Positions 46,555 to 58,650 of a DNA stretch of 64,000 nt are shown in pieces. Numbering within the stretch: position 1 is the stretch's first letter; each line of letters begins with the position of its first letter. The stretch is from Carnegiea gigantea. Taxonomy: Eukaryota > Streptophyta > Magnoliopsida > Caryophyllales > Cactaceae. A model generated the notes under the pieces. The model had not been told where the DNA came from. It saw only the letters and a list, made by a program, of their open reading frames with translations, and made no database searches. A program made the translations under genes and the position numbers. The stretch lies in the NCBI GenBank assembly GCA_029747015.1, contig JAKOGI010001549.1, positions 1 to 64,000 of the forward strand. Direction: 5' to 3'.

Positions 46555-49120
46555 TATTGAGCTTTACATAAAGTACCCAAAACTTTTAATATTTGCAAAC
46601 TTTACCTCAATCCTTAAAAACTCTCTTCGAAAATTTTAATTTGGTGCATATAATATTATTCTAATTAGTGCTACTCGAATCCCTCCATAATCTAGTATCA
46701 GGGCCATACGATCCAAAATAATTAAGTTAATTAATAATTAATTAAGATATTTAATTACATTTAGTGCTTAAATCATTATCTACTTGTCTAACTTCTAATT
46801 ATAGACATATTGTCAACACACCAGAAGGAAACACTTTGGTAGCACCACAATTAAATTATATCACTGATATAGTCTTAGAATTAAAGGCGGAATTACTAAA
46901 AATTAAGAATGAAGTTAAGGAAGTAAAGAAACGGTTGTCTGTAATCGACTTTTATTTAATCAACGAAATTAGACATAGCGGAAAATCTGATTTAGGCATT
47001 AGTATTTTATTTCAGCATAAATTTCCTTTCTAAAATCTAAAAAACAAAAATTCGAGTCCTTTGGAAGACATAAAAAATGAAAAAGAAGCATGAGAAAAAT
47101 TAACAGAGAAACTATCAGAAAAAACAGAAAAATAAAAAGAGGATGAAATATAAGTAATACAGTCTACAGGAGTTATAGAATATGTTTGGCAAAGAACAAA
47201 ATCCAGAAGAATTAAACAAAATCACGGGCGCAATACAAATAAACAAGAAGTGTTATCCAATGGTAATGAAGAGAGTAATAATGATCAGTTAGAAGAAGAA
47301 ATATATCAACGAATGAAATTAATTAAACTAGAAGATTGGGATATTATTCCTTTAGTAGAAATTAAAAGGAAATTGGATTAAAAAAATATGGAAACTGTGC
47401 AGTAGACAGTGAAAACAATGAGATTTGGGAAGAACTCAATATTGATGAAAATGAATCAAACCTCATTAATAATGTTATTACACAACCTGAAGAGTTTGGC
47501 GAATCGTCCAGAAGAAATACCTATTTTATGAGACATAGGTACGCTCTAACAAGATGTACAACCAACTTTTCCTTTAGGCATATCCCAAGGAAAGCCATAT
47601 CCTTTGAAGAAATTGACCTTAATTAGTCAAACGGGTTACGTCTTAAACATTGATATAACTCATAATAGAGAAGAAATATTTGAATGTTGGAAAAGAGGTA
47701 TGAATAGTGTCTTAAACTTGAACATCATATGGACCATCGAAAATTTCTTAAACTACTTCGAACATAGTTTTCCTAATTCTGTAGCTAATTGGAATGACTC
47801 ATTAGATGAGGATCGTAAAAAATGTATCAAGAATGATAGAAACACCAGCTACAATGTTCAAAAAATTATGTAAGGAAATTGAAATGGAATTTATTGGAGG
47901 TAAATTTGATTTCAAAGAAAAAGCCAGAGAATGGTAAAGAAAGATTAATAACACAAACTTGTGACATACGAAATATCATAAGAATTGTATTATTGAATTT
48001 AGTGAATACTATTACAAAATTAGGTATAATGAAATCAATCTTGGTATATTTTATGACAAATTACCATATATGATCAATTCTATAATTAATGAAAAATATA
48101 TTGGATGACTTGAAATAGTAAATGTCGTCGATACCCTTGGTACAAGAATCTCTTATCTAGAAAAATGGGTCCATGATCAACGCCTTTATCTCCAAAAAAC
48201 AAAAGAAAACAAAGAAATAATATCTAGCATGTTTGGATAATCCTCATCAATGGGGAAATGAACCTAAGAAGAGAAGAAAAAGAGAATTTTATAAACAAAA
48301 AAGAGCTTTAATAGGCAAAGGAGAGAAAAATATAAAAGAAAATATTATAACAAACCAAGCCCCAACAGGTGAAAATTGTTTTGAAAAGCTACTTACTATC
48401 ATGTAGGAAAAAACTACTGTAAGTGTTTGGCATGCAGAGAAGTAAGGCATTATAGAAACAAATGTAAAAATAGAAAGAAGAACAAGCTGATTGAAACACT
48501 GGGTAATTTAGATTATTTTGAGCTTAGTGAGGAAGAAGCACCAGATCTAGCCATAAAAACCAACAAGGGAAATGTTAAAATAGTAATGGAAGATGTATAT
48601 GAAGAAAGTGATTATGAAGAAATCAGTGATATGATGGAAAGTAGCTCAATTAGTCTTGGTGACGTTCAAGAAGAAGAATTTATTATAGATATAACAATGA
48701 AAATGTCAAGGGGGATTTGGTCCTTCCTATAATTCAAAAAGACATGATCTATAAAAAATCCATATTTCAATTAAAAAGTAAGTATGTGTACAAAAGTATA
48801 GAAGGGAATTTAGAAATGAAAGACTGTGAGTATGAAGTGGGAGAAGCTAATGTCATTAATTGGGAAAACATCCTTACGCAAAAGAAGGATAGAAAATATA
48901 ATCCATGTTGGAAGTGTCCAAGTTCAAATTACTCCATAATAGTATTATGGCAAAGATATTGATATGTATGCTTTGCTCTGTGATATTAAGTAATACCAAA
49001 TTTGATAATCAAATTATCACATAGATAAAGATCAATTTGTGTTATGGTTCACTAGGATCCAATTGTCGGCCTCGATATTATTTAAGCCTAAAAGATGAAT
49101 TTTGCTAAAAACTCCCTATT
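46555..49120 (+). pseudogene. Integrated pararetrovirus-like sequence (Caulimoviridae), copy 1, 5' half
   Basis: Begins with a leader and a tRNA-Met-type primer site (AGTATCAGGGCC, 46694-46705), as in plant pararetroviruses. A Lys/Glu-rich coiled-coil frame (46764-47033) follows, then a coat-protein-like part (47604-48073; RGMNSVLNLN and WNDSLDEDRKK), a CCHC zinc knuckle with all four ligands (C-LA-C-REVR-H-YRNK-C, 48424-48465), an acidic segment (ESDYEEISDMMESSSISLG), and the start of the next domain (~48960-49118), where it stops. Many stops break the frame. Collinear with copy 2 and diverged from it. It is a dead genomic fossil; the genus is not resolved. Confidence 0.82.
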
Positions 49121-50170
49121 CTGATTTGTGAAAGTTAGAATCAACAACCACCAAACAAGACATGTCTAGGATAAAGGCTAAGCTACCATGTAGACTAATC
49201 AACCCACCGCATAACCTTATAAAGCCCGAGCACAAAGATTGAGACAAAGGGATGACTCACAATCACCACTCTACAAAAGAGATAAAAAATGAGTTTTTGT
49301 AGAAAAGAGACAATGAGCACCAAGCTTTTTCATTCAATATTCCAAATCTTTAAGTATGAAATAATACAAGGAATCAAGCCATTATATACTAGGATCCCCT
49401 CATCTCCAAGCTTTATATCAACCAATCTGATTACAAAGAAAACAACCAATAAAATTCTACCTAGTTGTATAATTAAGACAAAGTAAAAGGAGGACCACTA
49501 GACAAAAATGTAAGGATGAAATTTGCTGCATTTATAATTATTCGGTGGCATCCTTGACCATCCTAAATGGAAGAATTTGGGGGAGATATTCAAGAGACAA
49601 TTTTTCTGCTGTATATCAATTTCTCCCAAAATATTAACCCCTAAATCATCCTTTTAATGCCCCAATTAAGCTGATAGTCAAACTCATGAGCGACCCTTGC
49701 TCAACTTAAGCTCCATAACTTATCCAACAATTGTAATTTGAAGGTGATCTGTAACTATTTGGAAAATATGCATTTGGGGATATCCAACCATAGCTAAAAA
49801 ATTGATTTTGGAGCTTATTTGGTAATCAAAATAGTAGCTCAAAATTAACATATGAAATTGAAAATTTTGGGCAGCTTTTGCTAGAAGCTTTATTTGACAT
49901 AGCCCACCACTAACAAGAACCATGAACCTAATTAACTTAGGAAGGGGATTTGGGCTCTTGCTCTACATCATAAGTTTATTGGCTGATATGCCTGTTATTA
50001 GGCCAATGACTCTTGGATATTGCCTTCACTTGCTGTTGGACATTGGGCCATCTGAATCATTCTTTTGACTTAACCCATTTCACTTACCATTATATGAAAT
50101 AGACGAATTGTTCAGTCTTTGATCAATTTTGTTACTCCAACTTCACTTACCAATATATGAAATACATTAA
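49121..50170. other. Spacer between pararetrovirus-like copies, nothing recognised
   Basis: About 1 kb of AT-rich sequence with only short frames. It separates the truncated end of copy 1 from the leader of copy 2 and could be viral intergenic sequence, host DNA or an old insertion; I cannot tell. Confidence 0.45.
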
Positions 50171-53100
50171 CTTCGTTTTCATTTTAGCTCTTAAACTTTT
50201 CATATTTGCATTTTATGCCAAATCCTTAAAAACTAACTTTCGAAAATCTAAAATTTGTGCATATGTAAGTTTTCTTATAAGTACCACTTGAAGCCCTCTT
50301 TCAATTGGTATCAAAGTCACATGATCAAAAATAATTAAGATAATTAAGCAAATTAAGTGTGATCAATGCTTAAATCATCACCTGCTTGCCCAAGGCCGAT
50401 TTATTCTCACATTGTTTGCTCATTGGAAGGCCTTTCTTCAATAGCACATCAATAAATTATGCCACTGATATAATTTTAGAATTAAAAACAGAATTAGCTA
50501 AAAATTAAGACCGAAGTCAAGAAGTTTAAGAAGCAATTATCTGTAATTCACCTTTCTCTAGTTAACGAAGTAAGACATAGCGAAAAAGCTACTTCCAGTA
50601 TTAGTACTCCATTTCAGCATAAATATCCTTTCCAAAATCTAAAAAACAAGAATCCATTTGCTTCACATGATATAAAAATCCAAAAAGAAGTAGGAGAAAA
50701 ATCAGATGAGAAATCAGCTGAAAAAGCAAAAAAAGAAGAAAAAGATAGAGTATAAGCAATATACTCTTGAAGAACTATAGAATATGTTCGAGAAAGAATA
50801 AAACCCAGAAGAATTAAACAAAATTATAGGAGCAATTAGTGATAAATATGACATATTATCTGATGATAATGAAGAAACTAATAATGTCTGATTGGAAGAA
50901 ATATATCAGCAGATAAACCTTATTAAACTAGACGATCCTAAGGTGTTACCTTTAGAAAAAATTAGAAGAAAATTAGATAAAAAAATATGGGAAAATGGTT
51001 GTTGAAGATGAGATTAATGAAATTGGAGAAGAACTAAACTTAGAAGAGATAGAGACCAATCTGTTTAACAATGTTGCTCCTAAACATGAAGAATTTGGTG
51101 AACTTTTTAGAAGAAATACTCATTTTATATGACCTATGTACGTTCCAGTAGGATGTATAACTAATTTTTCCCTCGGGTTCATCCCAAGAAAAACTACAAC
51201 ATTTGAAGAAGTTGGCCTAACTCCAATTAGTCAAACGGGATACATCTTAAATATAGATAGAGCTCGTAATAGAGAAGAAATATTTGAACATTGAAAAGAG
51301 GCATGAATAGTATCTTAAACCTAAACACTACATGGACTGCTGCAAATTTTCTAAATTATATCGAACATAGTTTTTCTAACACTGTAGCTGATTGGTATGA
51401 TTCATTGAACAAATATGGTAAAAATACATTAAGAATGATGGAAATACCAGCTATAATGTTCAAAAATTTATGCAAGGAAATCGAAACTGAGTTTATTGGA
51501 GCTAAACTTGATTATGAAGAAAATGCAAGAGAATGGCAGAGAAAGATTAATATAGAATTATGGGATATGAGATATTTAAAAAATTATATTGCTTAATTTA
51601 ATCAATATTATTACAAAATTAGGCATACTGAAACCAATCTTGGTATGTTCTATGACAAATTACTATACCCAATAAATTCCATAATTAATAAAAAATACAT
51701 TGCATGGCTTAAATGAGCAGATGTCATTGACAACCATGGTTCAAGAATCTCATATTTAAGAAAACGAGTCAATGATCAATGTCTTGATCTCCAAAAGTAA
51801 AAGAAAATTCAGAAACAATTCCTACCTTATTGGGATTCACCTCAGCAATGGAAAAAATAACCTAAAAGGAGACGAAAAAGAAAGTTTTATAAGACAAAGA
51901 GCTTTAATAAGCAAAGGGAAGAGAAATATAGAAGAAAATATTATGACAAACCAAGTACTAAAAATATAAATTTTTTAAGAAGGTGGCTTATTGTCCTATA
52001 GGAAAAAATAACTGCGAATGCTGGGCATTCAGAGAAGTATGACATCATGCTAATGAATGCAAAAATAGAAAGAATAACAAGCTAATTGAAACCTTGGGCA
52101 ACCTAGATTACGTCAACCTTAGTGAAGATAAGACACTAGACCTAGCCCTAAATAACAACAAAGGAATTGTTACAATTATCATGGACAATGAATATGAAGA
52201 AAGTGATTATGAAGAAATGAGTCATATGATCGAAAGAAGGTCGATTAGTCTTGGTAATCTTCAAAGAGAAGAGTTTTTTGTAGGTAGTGATCATGAGAAA
52301 GTCAAAGGAGATTAGGTCCTTCCCATAATATAGAAATATATGATCTATAAAAAATTCATCTTTCAACTAAAGAGTAAGTATGTATGCGAGATCATGGAAG
52401 GAGATTTAGAGATAAAAGAATGTGAATATGATGTAGTTAATTGAGAAAACATCCTTAACCATAACAAAGGTAAAATATATAGGTATATCCATGTTGTTGA
52501 AGTGCCCAAGTTTAAATAACTCCATTATAATATTATGGCAAAGATATTGATCTTTATACTGTGCTCTGTGATATTAGGCATACCAAATTCAATAATCAAA
52601 TTGTCATAGGGATTAAAACTAATTTATATAGTGGATCAGTAGGATTCAATTGTCGACCTGGATATTATATGAGCTTAAAAGACGAATTTGCTAAAAATTT
52701 TCTATCCCTTAAGATAAAAATAGTTGAGATGGATATGAAAAGAGTAGGATATCCATTAAGGATATTTTGGAAAATTATCTATATATTAGATAATACTATA
52801 GATCTGAAGACTAAGATCACAATGATAGAGGCAGAAAAATTTGAAAGTCGTAACCCTCTGCAAAAGATCTAGAGGCTTAAATCCCATCCACAGGAGATAA
52901 AAATTAATCGGTCCTAGTATCTAGATTTGCCAACCCTACAAAAATCAATAAGAAAAATGTGATAAAAATTGATGAGAATGGTAAAATTACCATCAAACCC
53001 TAATTGCAAGATCAGAATGGGGAGAAGGATCTTCTTCGGCTAAAGAAGAGCTTAAAGAAGATGATATAATTAGCATAACCAGCAAAATGAGGAGAATGAG

Positions 53101-53535
53101 TTTTGAACCAGCAAGACACAGTATAACCAGAAGTACGAGTCTAAATTGGAAAATCATTAGGTACAAAACAAGAACTACTATTGAGGCAATCTATGAGGAA
53201 GAATTAGTAAAAAATATAACTATGGAGGTATGCTATAAAGTCACCAATACAAATCCTAATAGCATCTATATCCCAATAAACGTATGTTTAGAGAGATATA
53301 ATAAATATGAGTTGTGTGCCCACATAGATAATGGTTGTTCTATATGCTTTGGAAAAAGATCATTATTTTCAGAGTTTGTGTGGAAAATAGCTAAAAATCC
53401 TTTACAAGTAAGGGTAGCTAATAATAGCATTATGAGTCATAATGAAACTATAAAAGGGTTATCCAAATACATTATACCAGTTCTATGGGCTACTGATCAA
53501 CCTTCTCATGACATGATTATCAGAAATAATTTTTA
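50171..53535 (+). pseudogene. Integrated pararetrovirus-like sequence, copy 2, leader to protease
   Basis: Same order as copy 1 but longer. Primer site TGGTATCAAAG at 50306-50316; coiled-coil region; coat-protein-like frame 51291-51596 (RGMNSILNLNTTWTAANF); knuckle region at 52026-52067 damaged (second Cys now Phe, plus a stop); acidic segment 52094-52315; a domain 52561-52872 with FNCRPGYYMSLKDEF that may be movement-protein-like; and an open 149-codon protease-like frame 53087-53536 with the site HIDNGCSICFG, the viral aspartic protease position. It ends where the inverted RT fragment begins. Non-functional through stops and frameshifts. Domain names after the knuckle are inference. Confidence 0.8.
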
Positions 53536-53559
53536 GAGATTATACTCTCCGTGCACACA

Positions 53560-54075
53560 TACCATAAACCAAATAATATTCATAATTAATAGTCACTCAG
53601 TTCCTATTAAAAAATTAAGTAAGGCTTACACTCATTAGAAAATTGAGTTTGTACGCAACCAACTTGGTGAGAGCTAAGACATCATCTTTGTATTAGTCTA
53701 TGGTTTTGGAAAAGACAAGGATATAATTAATGTAAACTAAACAATAATGATTAAGCTCTTTGAAGATGTTATCCATTCTTCTCTGGAATATTTGAGGTGC
53801 ATTTTTAAGAGCAAATGACATTACTATCCATTCATAATGTTCTTATGGGGCACTACATGCAATTGAAGGAATACTTGGCTGAATGTATCCCCCCAAAACG
53901 TAGCTTTTACTAATTGCAATTATGCACAAATCATGATAATTAGCTAGGTTTAACCAAGTAAAATTGTTGGGCTTCAAATTAGGCCAAAATGAATTGACTT
54001 GGTAATAAAAATGCTTTGTAACGATAATGTAACTAGGATTTAAATTTTTTTTGGTGATGTTACGAAAAAACACAT
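53560..54075 (-). pseudogene. Pararetrovirus-like reverse transcriptase fragment, inverted
   Basis: On the minus strand, opposite to its neighbours, about 53845-53640 reads EHYEWIVMSFALKNAPQIFQ and then the active-site region as YINYILVFSKT, where the usual YxDD has lost its Asp pair. This fits the Caulimoviridae RT form (HYEW before the palm). A 76-codon minus frame upstream (54073-53843) may be more of it. Its orientation shows inversion during or after integration. No function is possible with the missing catalytic residues. Confidence 0.8.
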
Positions 54076-54279
54076 TAAATTATTTAGAGGATAATTGTTA
54101 GGGCATACTATCAATTCTCCCAAAATTTTTGATAATAAATAAACTAATAAATAAAACCTGAATTGCAACGTGAGGCCCCAAATGAAAAAAAAAAAGGTTT
54201 CCACCGAAATGATTAAATGTGATAAATAAATATGAGAAAATTAGTAACATAAAGTAATTAAATAAATAAACATGATTTA

Positions 54280-55110
54280 GAGTTGGACTATTACACCTTA
54301 TCTATGCTTTATATTTCATTAAAGATTTAGCTAAACTAAGAAAGCTATTGCAATAGAAACTCAAAAAAGAAGTAAGTTGGACATGGACCACTAATGATCC
54401 AAATATTGTTCAAAATTTTAAAAGATGTGAAAAAATCTTCCTATTTTAAATTTGCCTAATGAATGAGATAATTTAATGCTTGAGACAGATGCCAGCAATG
54501 AGAATTGGAGCGCAGTACTCAAAATCAAAGAAGAAGAAAAACTCTGCAAATATTACAGTTGAAGTTTTAATAAGGCATAATGCAACTATCCCATGATGGA
54601 AAAAGAAATCCTTACAGTTATAAGGGGAATTGAAAAGTTCTTAATCTTTTTAGCCCCAAAACGTTTTCTTATTCGAACCGATTGTAAATGAATACTTGGT
54701 TTTGTGAAAAAAAATTTATCAAACACGCAAGTGAAAGGGTGATTCCTGTATTAGCAGTTATGGCTTAATCAGTTTTCCTTCTCTATTGAACATATAGAGG
54801 GATCCAAGAATTGTCTGGTAGATAGATCCAAGAATTCTCTGGTAGACAGTTTAAGTGGAGAACTCATCAATGATGATCATGAGAGCAGAACTCCTACCAA
54901 AAAAGGAGGAAATCCATAATAAAATGCTAATATTACTAGAACGGGTTTCTCCTTCTAGTAAAATCCTTATTGATAATTTGGAATTCCGTACAAAAAGTAT
55001 ATCATGTTTTCGTCTGCTATCTTCTGTCTATCTAATAGTCCAAAAATTTTCCCTTCTAGAGCTACAAATTAATTACCTAAAATGTCCTTAAGATATCCAA
55101 GAAAAATATG
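54280..55110 (+). pseudogene. Pararetrovirus-like RNase H fragment and downstream remnant
   Basis: The plus strand reads MLETDASNENWSAVLKIKEE (~54477-54535), EKEILTVIRGIEKFLIFLAP (~54600-54660) and FLIRTDCK, the RNase H region that follows RT in plant pararetroviruses. Stops follow each piece. A tandem pair GGATCCAAGAATTGTCTGGTAGA / GATCCAAGAATTCTCTGGTA lies at 54800-54847. The open frame 54855-55091 follows but I do not recognise it. Confidence 0.75.
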
Positions 55111-55147
55111 TTCTCATGTTTAAGAAAAATAGTTCAATGAGTGGTAT

Positions 55148-56710
55148 TACGGATGTCAACGGATCGGATTCGGATCAGATATTGGAACATCCGAATCTAC
55201 ATCCGATTATATTCAGATCTAAAAATCCAATCCAAATCCGATCCGACAAATCAAAGGAGAACCTTCGGATCCGATCCGAGTCGGATCAAATCGGAGTTGG
55301 ATTAAATCCAATCCAAAATAATTCCTTTCGCCATGTAATAACTTTATACAATTTTCCTATATATATTCTACCCATCTATCGATACAATGATGCGCCTTCG
55401 TATATCATATTAATTGAATCCTGAGCATTTAAGCTAAACGAAGAATAAAAGAAGAAATATATTTCAAGCTCAACAAAATGACAACATGCTCCAACAATTA
55501 CAAGTTTTAACAACTACGAGATACCTCTGAAATATCGAAAATATTATGTCCAACTCATGAAAAGAAAAAAGTTAAGATTACAAATCCTTCACTTGCTTCA
55601 TTTAGCCCTTCTTCTCTATTGGTCTCCGACTAGGGGTATATGTATAATGATATCTATAAGTGTCATTTGTATAGAGTTGAGATTTTCATTAGCGTTAAGT
55701 GTTAGAATATAATTCTGATTGTATCACTGATCTATATATTGCTGTCTCTTTATCTCATCATGTCTATTTGCATCTTCATCATCATCATAGTAATATCACC
55801 ACGTATTACCCAATTGGGCCCTCATTAACTTCTTTTAATGACACATTGAGGTTGTCAAAAGTGAAGATTGAAGGCTTTATTGTAGAGGTTTATAGAAACT
55901 GAACACTCATTAAAACATAATACATCGACAGAATCATCAATTCATATCAACCCCAAAAAATAATCGTAACAACAATCTTCCACTCTTCCCAAACCTCAAA
56001 ATGGCAAAACCCAAATTCTAACTTCTCTTGTTCTTAACCCCAAAAATCTAAACAACACTCCAAGTCATAAAAATATATATTTAAATTTTTTTGTATGAAC
56101 TGTTAAATTAAGGAGAAAGAGGAGATGTACACTTGCAAGAGTCCAGAGAGGGACGATGAAATGCTCAGCGTCAGTGTTGTAGAAACCGGCAAGAAGATAG
56201 AGACTCCGAGAGAGACAGAGAGAGAGACAGAGAAAGAAAGAGAGTAGGGAGTTGGAGAGAGGAGTCAAAGATTGAGGAGGGACTACTCCGACAGTCTGAC
56301 TAGCGAGCAGCGAGAGGCCGAAACCCGAGAGCAACTGACAAAGTGGCGAGGAGATAGAGAGTAACTGCGGGGAGTGTTAGGGTTTCAACGTTTTAATTTT
56401 TACATATTTAAAAAAACTGCTGATAAAAAGCAAAACACTTGGCTGGGCTGGCAGCTTGGGTGGCGGGTGGGTATATCGGGAAGGTTTATTTCTAAATATT
56501 TTAAAATTTAAACTTAAATTTTAAATTTGAAATATTTAAAAAACTAGTCAGATCGGATTCAAAGTCGGATCAGATTGTATCCTTCCTCTGAATCCAATTC
56601 GAATCCGACTCGGATTCGGACTCGAATTTTTGTGTCTCAGATTCGAATCGGATAATTTTGTCTCAAATCGGATTGGATCCGCTTCGTATTCAGATGTAAC
56701 TGCCATCCTA
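55148..56710. mobile_element. Non-autonomous DNA-transposon-like block (hAT-like) with CGGAT subterminal repeats
   Basis: The left end (from TACGGATGTCAACGGATCGG) and right end (to CCATCCTA, 56710) are rich in GGATCCGATTCGGATT-like words in opposite orientations (55150-55320 and 56540-56690), as in hAT-type non-autonomous elements. The middle holds GA-rich repeats (56190-56245) and no transposase. An 8-bp TSD is not convincing (AGTGGTAT and GTACTACT). The right end overlaps 5S sequence, so the exact edge is uncertain. Confidence 0.5.
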
Positions 56711-56788
56711 GTACTACTCTCGCTCAAGCACGCTTAACTGCAGAGTTCTGATGGGATCTGGTGCATTAGTGCTGGTATGATCGCAACC
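56703..56788 (-). pseudogene. 5S rRNA gene copy, 3'-truncated
   Basis: On the minus strand it runs from GGTTGCGATCATACCAGCAC to GTACTAGGATGG, i.e. the first ~86 of ~120 bases of plant 5S rRNA, including the internal A-box/IE part. It breaks in the C-box, where the transposon-like block starts. It is closer to the plant consensus than the other copy over the shared part. Confidence 0.88.
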
Positions 56789-57520
56789 ATTGAATTCTTG
56801 CGGGACAAATGTTTTATTAAGTGTATGCGGCCGCTAAGGCACACATACATCACCCCAGTTCTAAAAAAGAGCGATGAGCTAAGTGTGTGTTGTAAACGGT
56901 AGCTCGACCATCTTCACTGCCCCATGCCAGCATCAGATTTCGTCCGCGTGTTGCTCTAGAAAAGGGCCTCTAAACTAGTTTTCAGGGCCAGGAGGCATTT
57001 GTAAGGGCATTTTGGTAATTTTGAGTAAACATGGGCGGAAGGCCTGATTGGGATGCGCTTTTTCTCATCTTGGTCAGGTCTCATCCAACGCCCACAATAA
57101 AGAAACGAGAAAGATCTGAGTTGTTAAAAACGAAAAAAACAACAAAAAAGGGGTGCAACACGAGGACTTCCCAAGGGGTCACCCATCCTAGTACTACTCT
57201 CACCAAAGCACGCTTGACTGCGGAGTTCTGACGGGATCTGTTGCATAAGTGTTGGTATGATCGAAACCATTGGATTCTTACGGGACAAATGTCTTATTGA
57301 GTGTATGCAGCCGCTGAGTCACGCATACAGCACGCCAGTTCTAAAGAGATTATAAGTTCATAACTTATAGCTCGGAAGCGACGAGCTAAGCGTGCGTTAT
57401 GGATGGTAGCTCGGCCACCTTCACCGCCTCGTGCCAGCATGGGGTTTCGTCCATATGTTGCTCTAAAAAAGGGCCTCTGAACTAGTTTTCAGGGCTGTGG
57501 TATGCAGTGTACATTAACTA
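56789..57520 (-). repeat. 5S rDNA-like spacer, two tandem units of 480 bp
   Basis: Sequence upstream of each 5S copy is shared: GGGACAAATGTNTTATTNAG, GTGTATGC-GCCGCT, CAGTTCTAAA, GAGCTAAG-GTG, TTGCTCTA-AAA-GGGCCTCT and AACTAGTTTTCAGGGC. Homologous points in the 5S lie exactly 480 bp apart (56711 and 57191). The second unit carries an extra ~30 bp with the perfect inverted repeat ATAAGTTCATAACTTAT (57350-57369). The repeat therefore includes spacer as well as gene, as in tandem 5S rDNA. Confidence 0.78.
57150..57268 (-). rRNA. 5S rRNA-like gene copy, full length, diverged (probable pseudogene)
   Basis: 119 bases on the minus strand, from GGTTTCGATCATACCAACAC through GTACTAGGATGGGTGACC (intact C-box) to CGTGTTGCACCCC, followed by a T-run terminator (57143-57149 as A on plus). 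5S rRNA is part of the large ribosomal subunit, made by RNA polymerase III from internal promoters. I count about 14 differences from the angiosperm consensus as I know it, too many for an active array copy. The upstream flank has CAATAAGAC near the expected -28 position. Confidence 0.85.
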
Positions 57521-57539
57521 TTATCATAATTATTCCTAT

Positions 57540-58310
57540 GACATTTGGGAGTATTGGAGTACCACAATCTACTTTTCCGATAAGTCTAGAGTTGGTGGTG
57601 TTAGCTTTCCAATAAATTCAATATCGTTTAATGATCCCATCGTTAGAGCTTAGGAATATGGGATGATAGTTTACTTTTTGGAATTTCTAGATCTAAAGTA
57701 CCCATTTTTCTTAAAATTAACCAAGTTCTAACAATGCATATTCAGAAGGATCCATTGGTTTCCAACATCTCCTGATAGTCCAACAAAAATTCTAAATAAT
57801 CGATGCCTATATGTGGAGGTACATTGTGCATTAAAATGAAAACGCCAAACTAGCCCATTATCTTATTAAGATTGTTGATTACGACGATCCCTATGGTCAA
57901 CGATAAGAATGGTTTCCAGATCGATGAGAATTAGTTACTGATCATACTTTAGCAAGAGCCATTGGTTTTTATAACATTTATTATCAAAGTTGGGCATTAA
58001 TTGAACAAGGAAAAATGTTAATGAATTGCGGAAACACTACTTTCACCTATGACAATGAGTTTAAAGAGTACATGAAGGTGTAAGGAATAGTCTCAGAAGA
58101 TATCTTTAATTATTTGTTTGATGTTGAAACTGGAAAATTCGTATCAGAAAAAGGAAAGAAATATCTTCTTAAATTATTTAAGAAGTAGGACCCAGAGCAT
58201 CTTCAATATGATGAAGATTTTGATAATTATCCAGATAATGATGGTCTAGAAGATATAATTGGAGATGAAGGCAGATATAATCTCAATAATAATAATTAGT
58301 CTTGTCATCA
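57540..58310 (+). pseudogene. Probable pararetrovirus-like 3' ORF remnant with acidic tail
   Basis: A broken plus frame with KIVDYDDPYGQR (~57870), LARAIGFYNIYYQSWALIEQ (~57950-58010), FTYDNEFKEYMKV (~58040-58080) and an Asp/Asn-rich end (YDEDFDNYPDNDGLEDIIGD, 58210-58270), interrupted by several stops. It lies directly upstream of the viral-type promoter module, where the 3' end of a pararetrovirus coding region would lie. I do not recognise the family; assignment is by position. Confidence 0.5.
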
Positions 58311-58379
58311 TTAAAAGCTCTCAAAAGTGGTTGCTCCATTATTGTACTATTTTGATAAATGTCATGACTGTAAAATAAG

Positions 58380-58650
58380 GCGGTCTACGGTAGCCATGTG
58401 AAGGTATTGCAGCCATGTGTAAAATTAATATGTACTATAGTCAATAGGGCATACTATGTACCCCTATCCCTCTATAAAAGGAGAGGTTGAGTGCTGAGAA
58501 GGGTCACGGTTATTTGGGCATTATTGGGCAAAAGAGAAGTCAGGATTCTCCATTTCTCTATAACCAGGCATCTCTAATGATTTTACCTTAAATCCCTCTT
58601 CAGTCTTTCCATTGTAATATTTCCATTTTTAAGCTTTCAATAAAAGAGGT
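58380..58650 (+). promoter_or_regulatory. Pararetrovirus-like transcript promoter and poly(A) module
   Basis: TATAAAAG at 58473-58480 within CCCTCTATAAAAGGAGAGG is followed by AATAAA at 58639-58644, about 165 bases downstream. This spacing matches pararetroviruses, whose terminally redundant RNA carries its poly(A) signal downstream of the start site. AGCCATGTG occurs twice just upstream (~58396 and ~58412). It could drive read-through into adjoining DNA; activity is unknown. Confidence 0.65.

Noticed and set aside
56703..57268. 5S copies as LTRs of a Cassandra TRIM element
   Set aside because: Cassandra LTRs carry 5S, but I find no tRNA-Met primer site, purine tract or TG/CA ends between the copies, and the repeat includes long 5S-type spacer.
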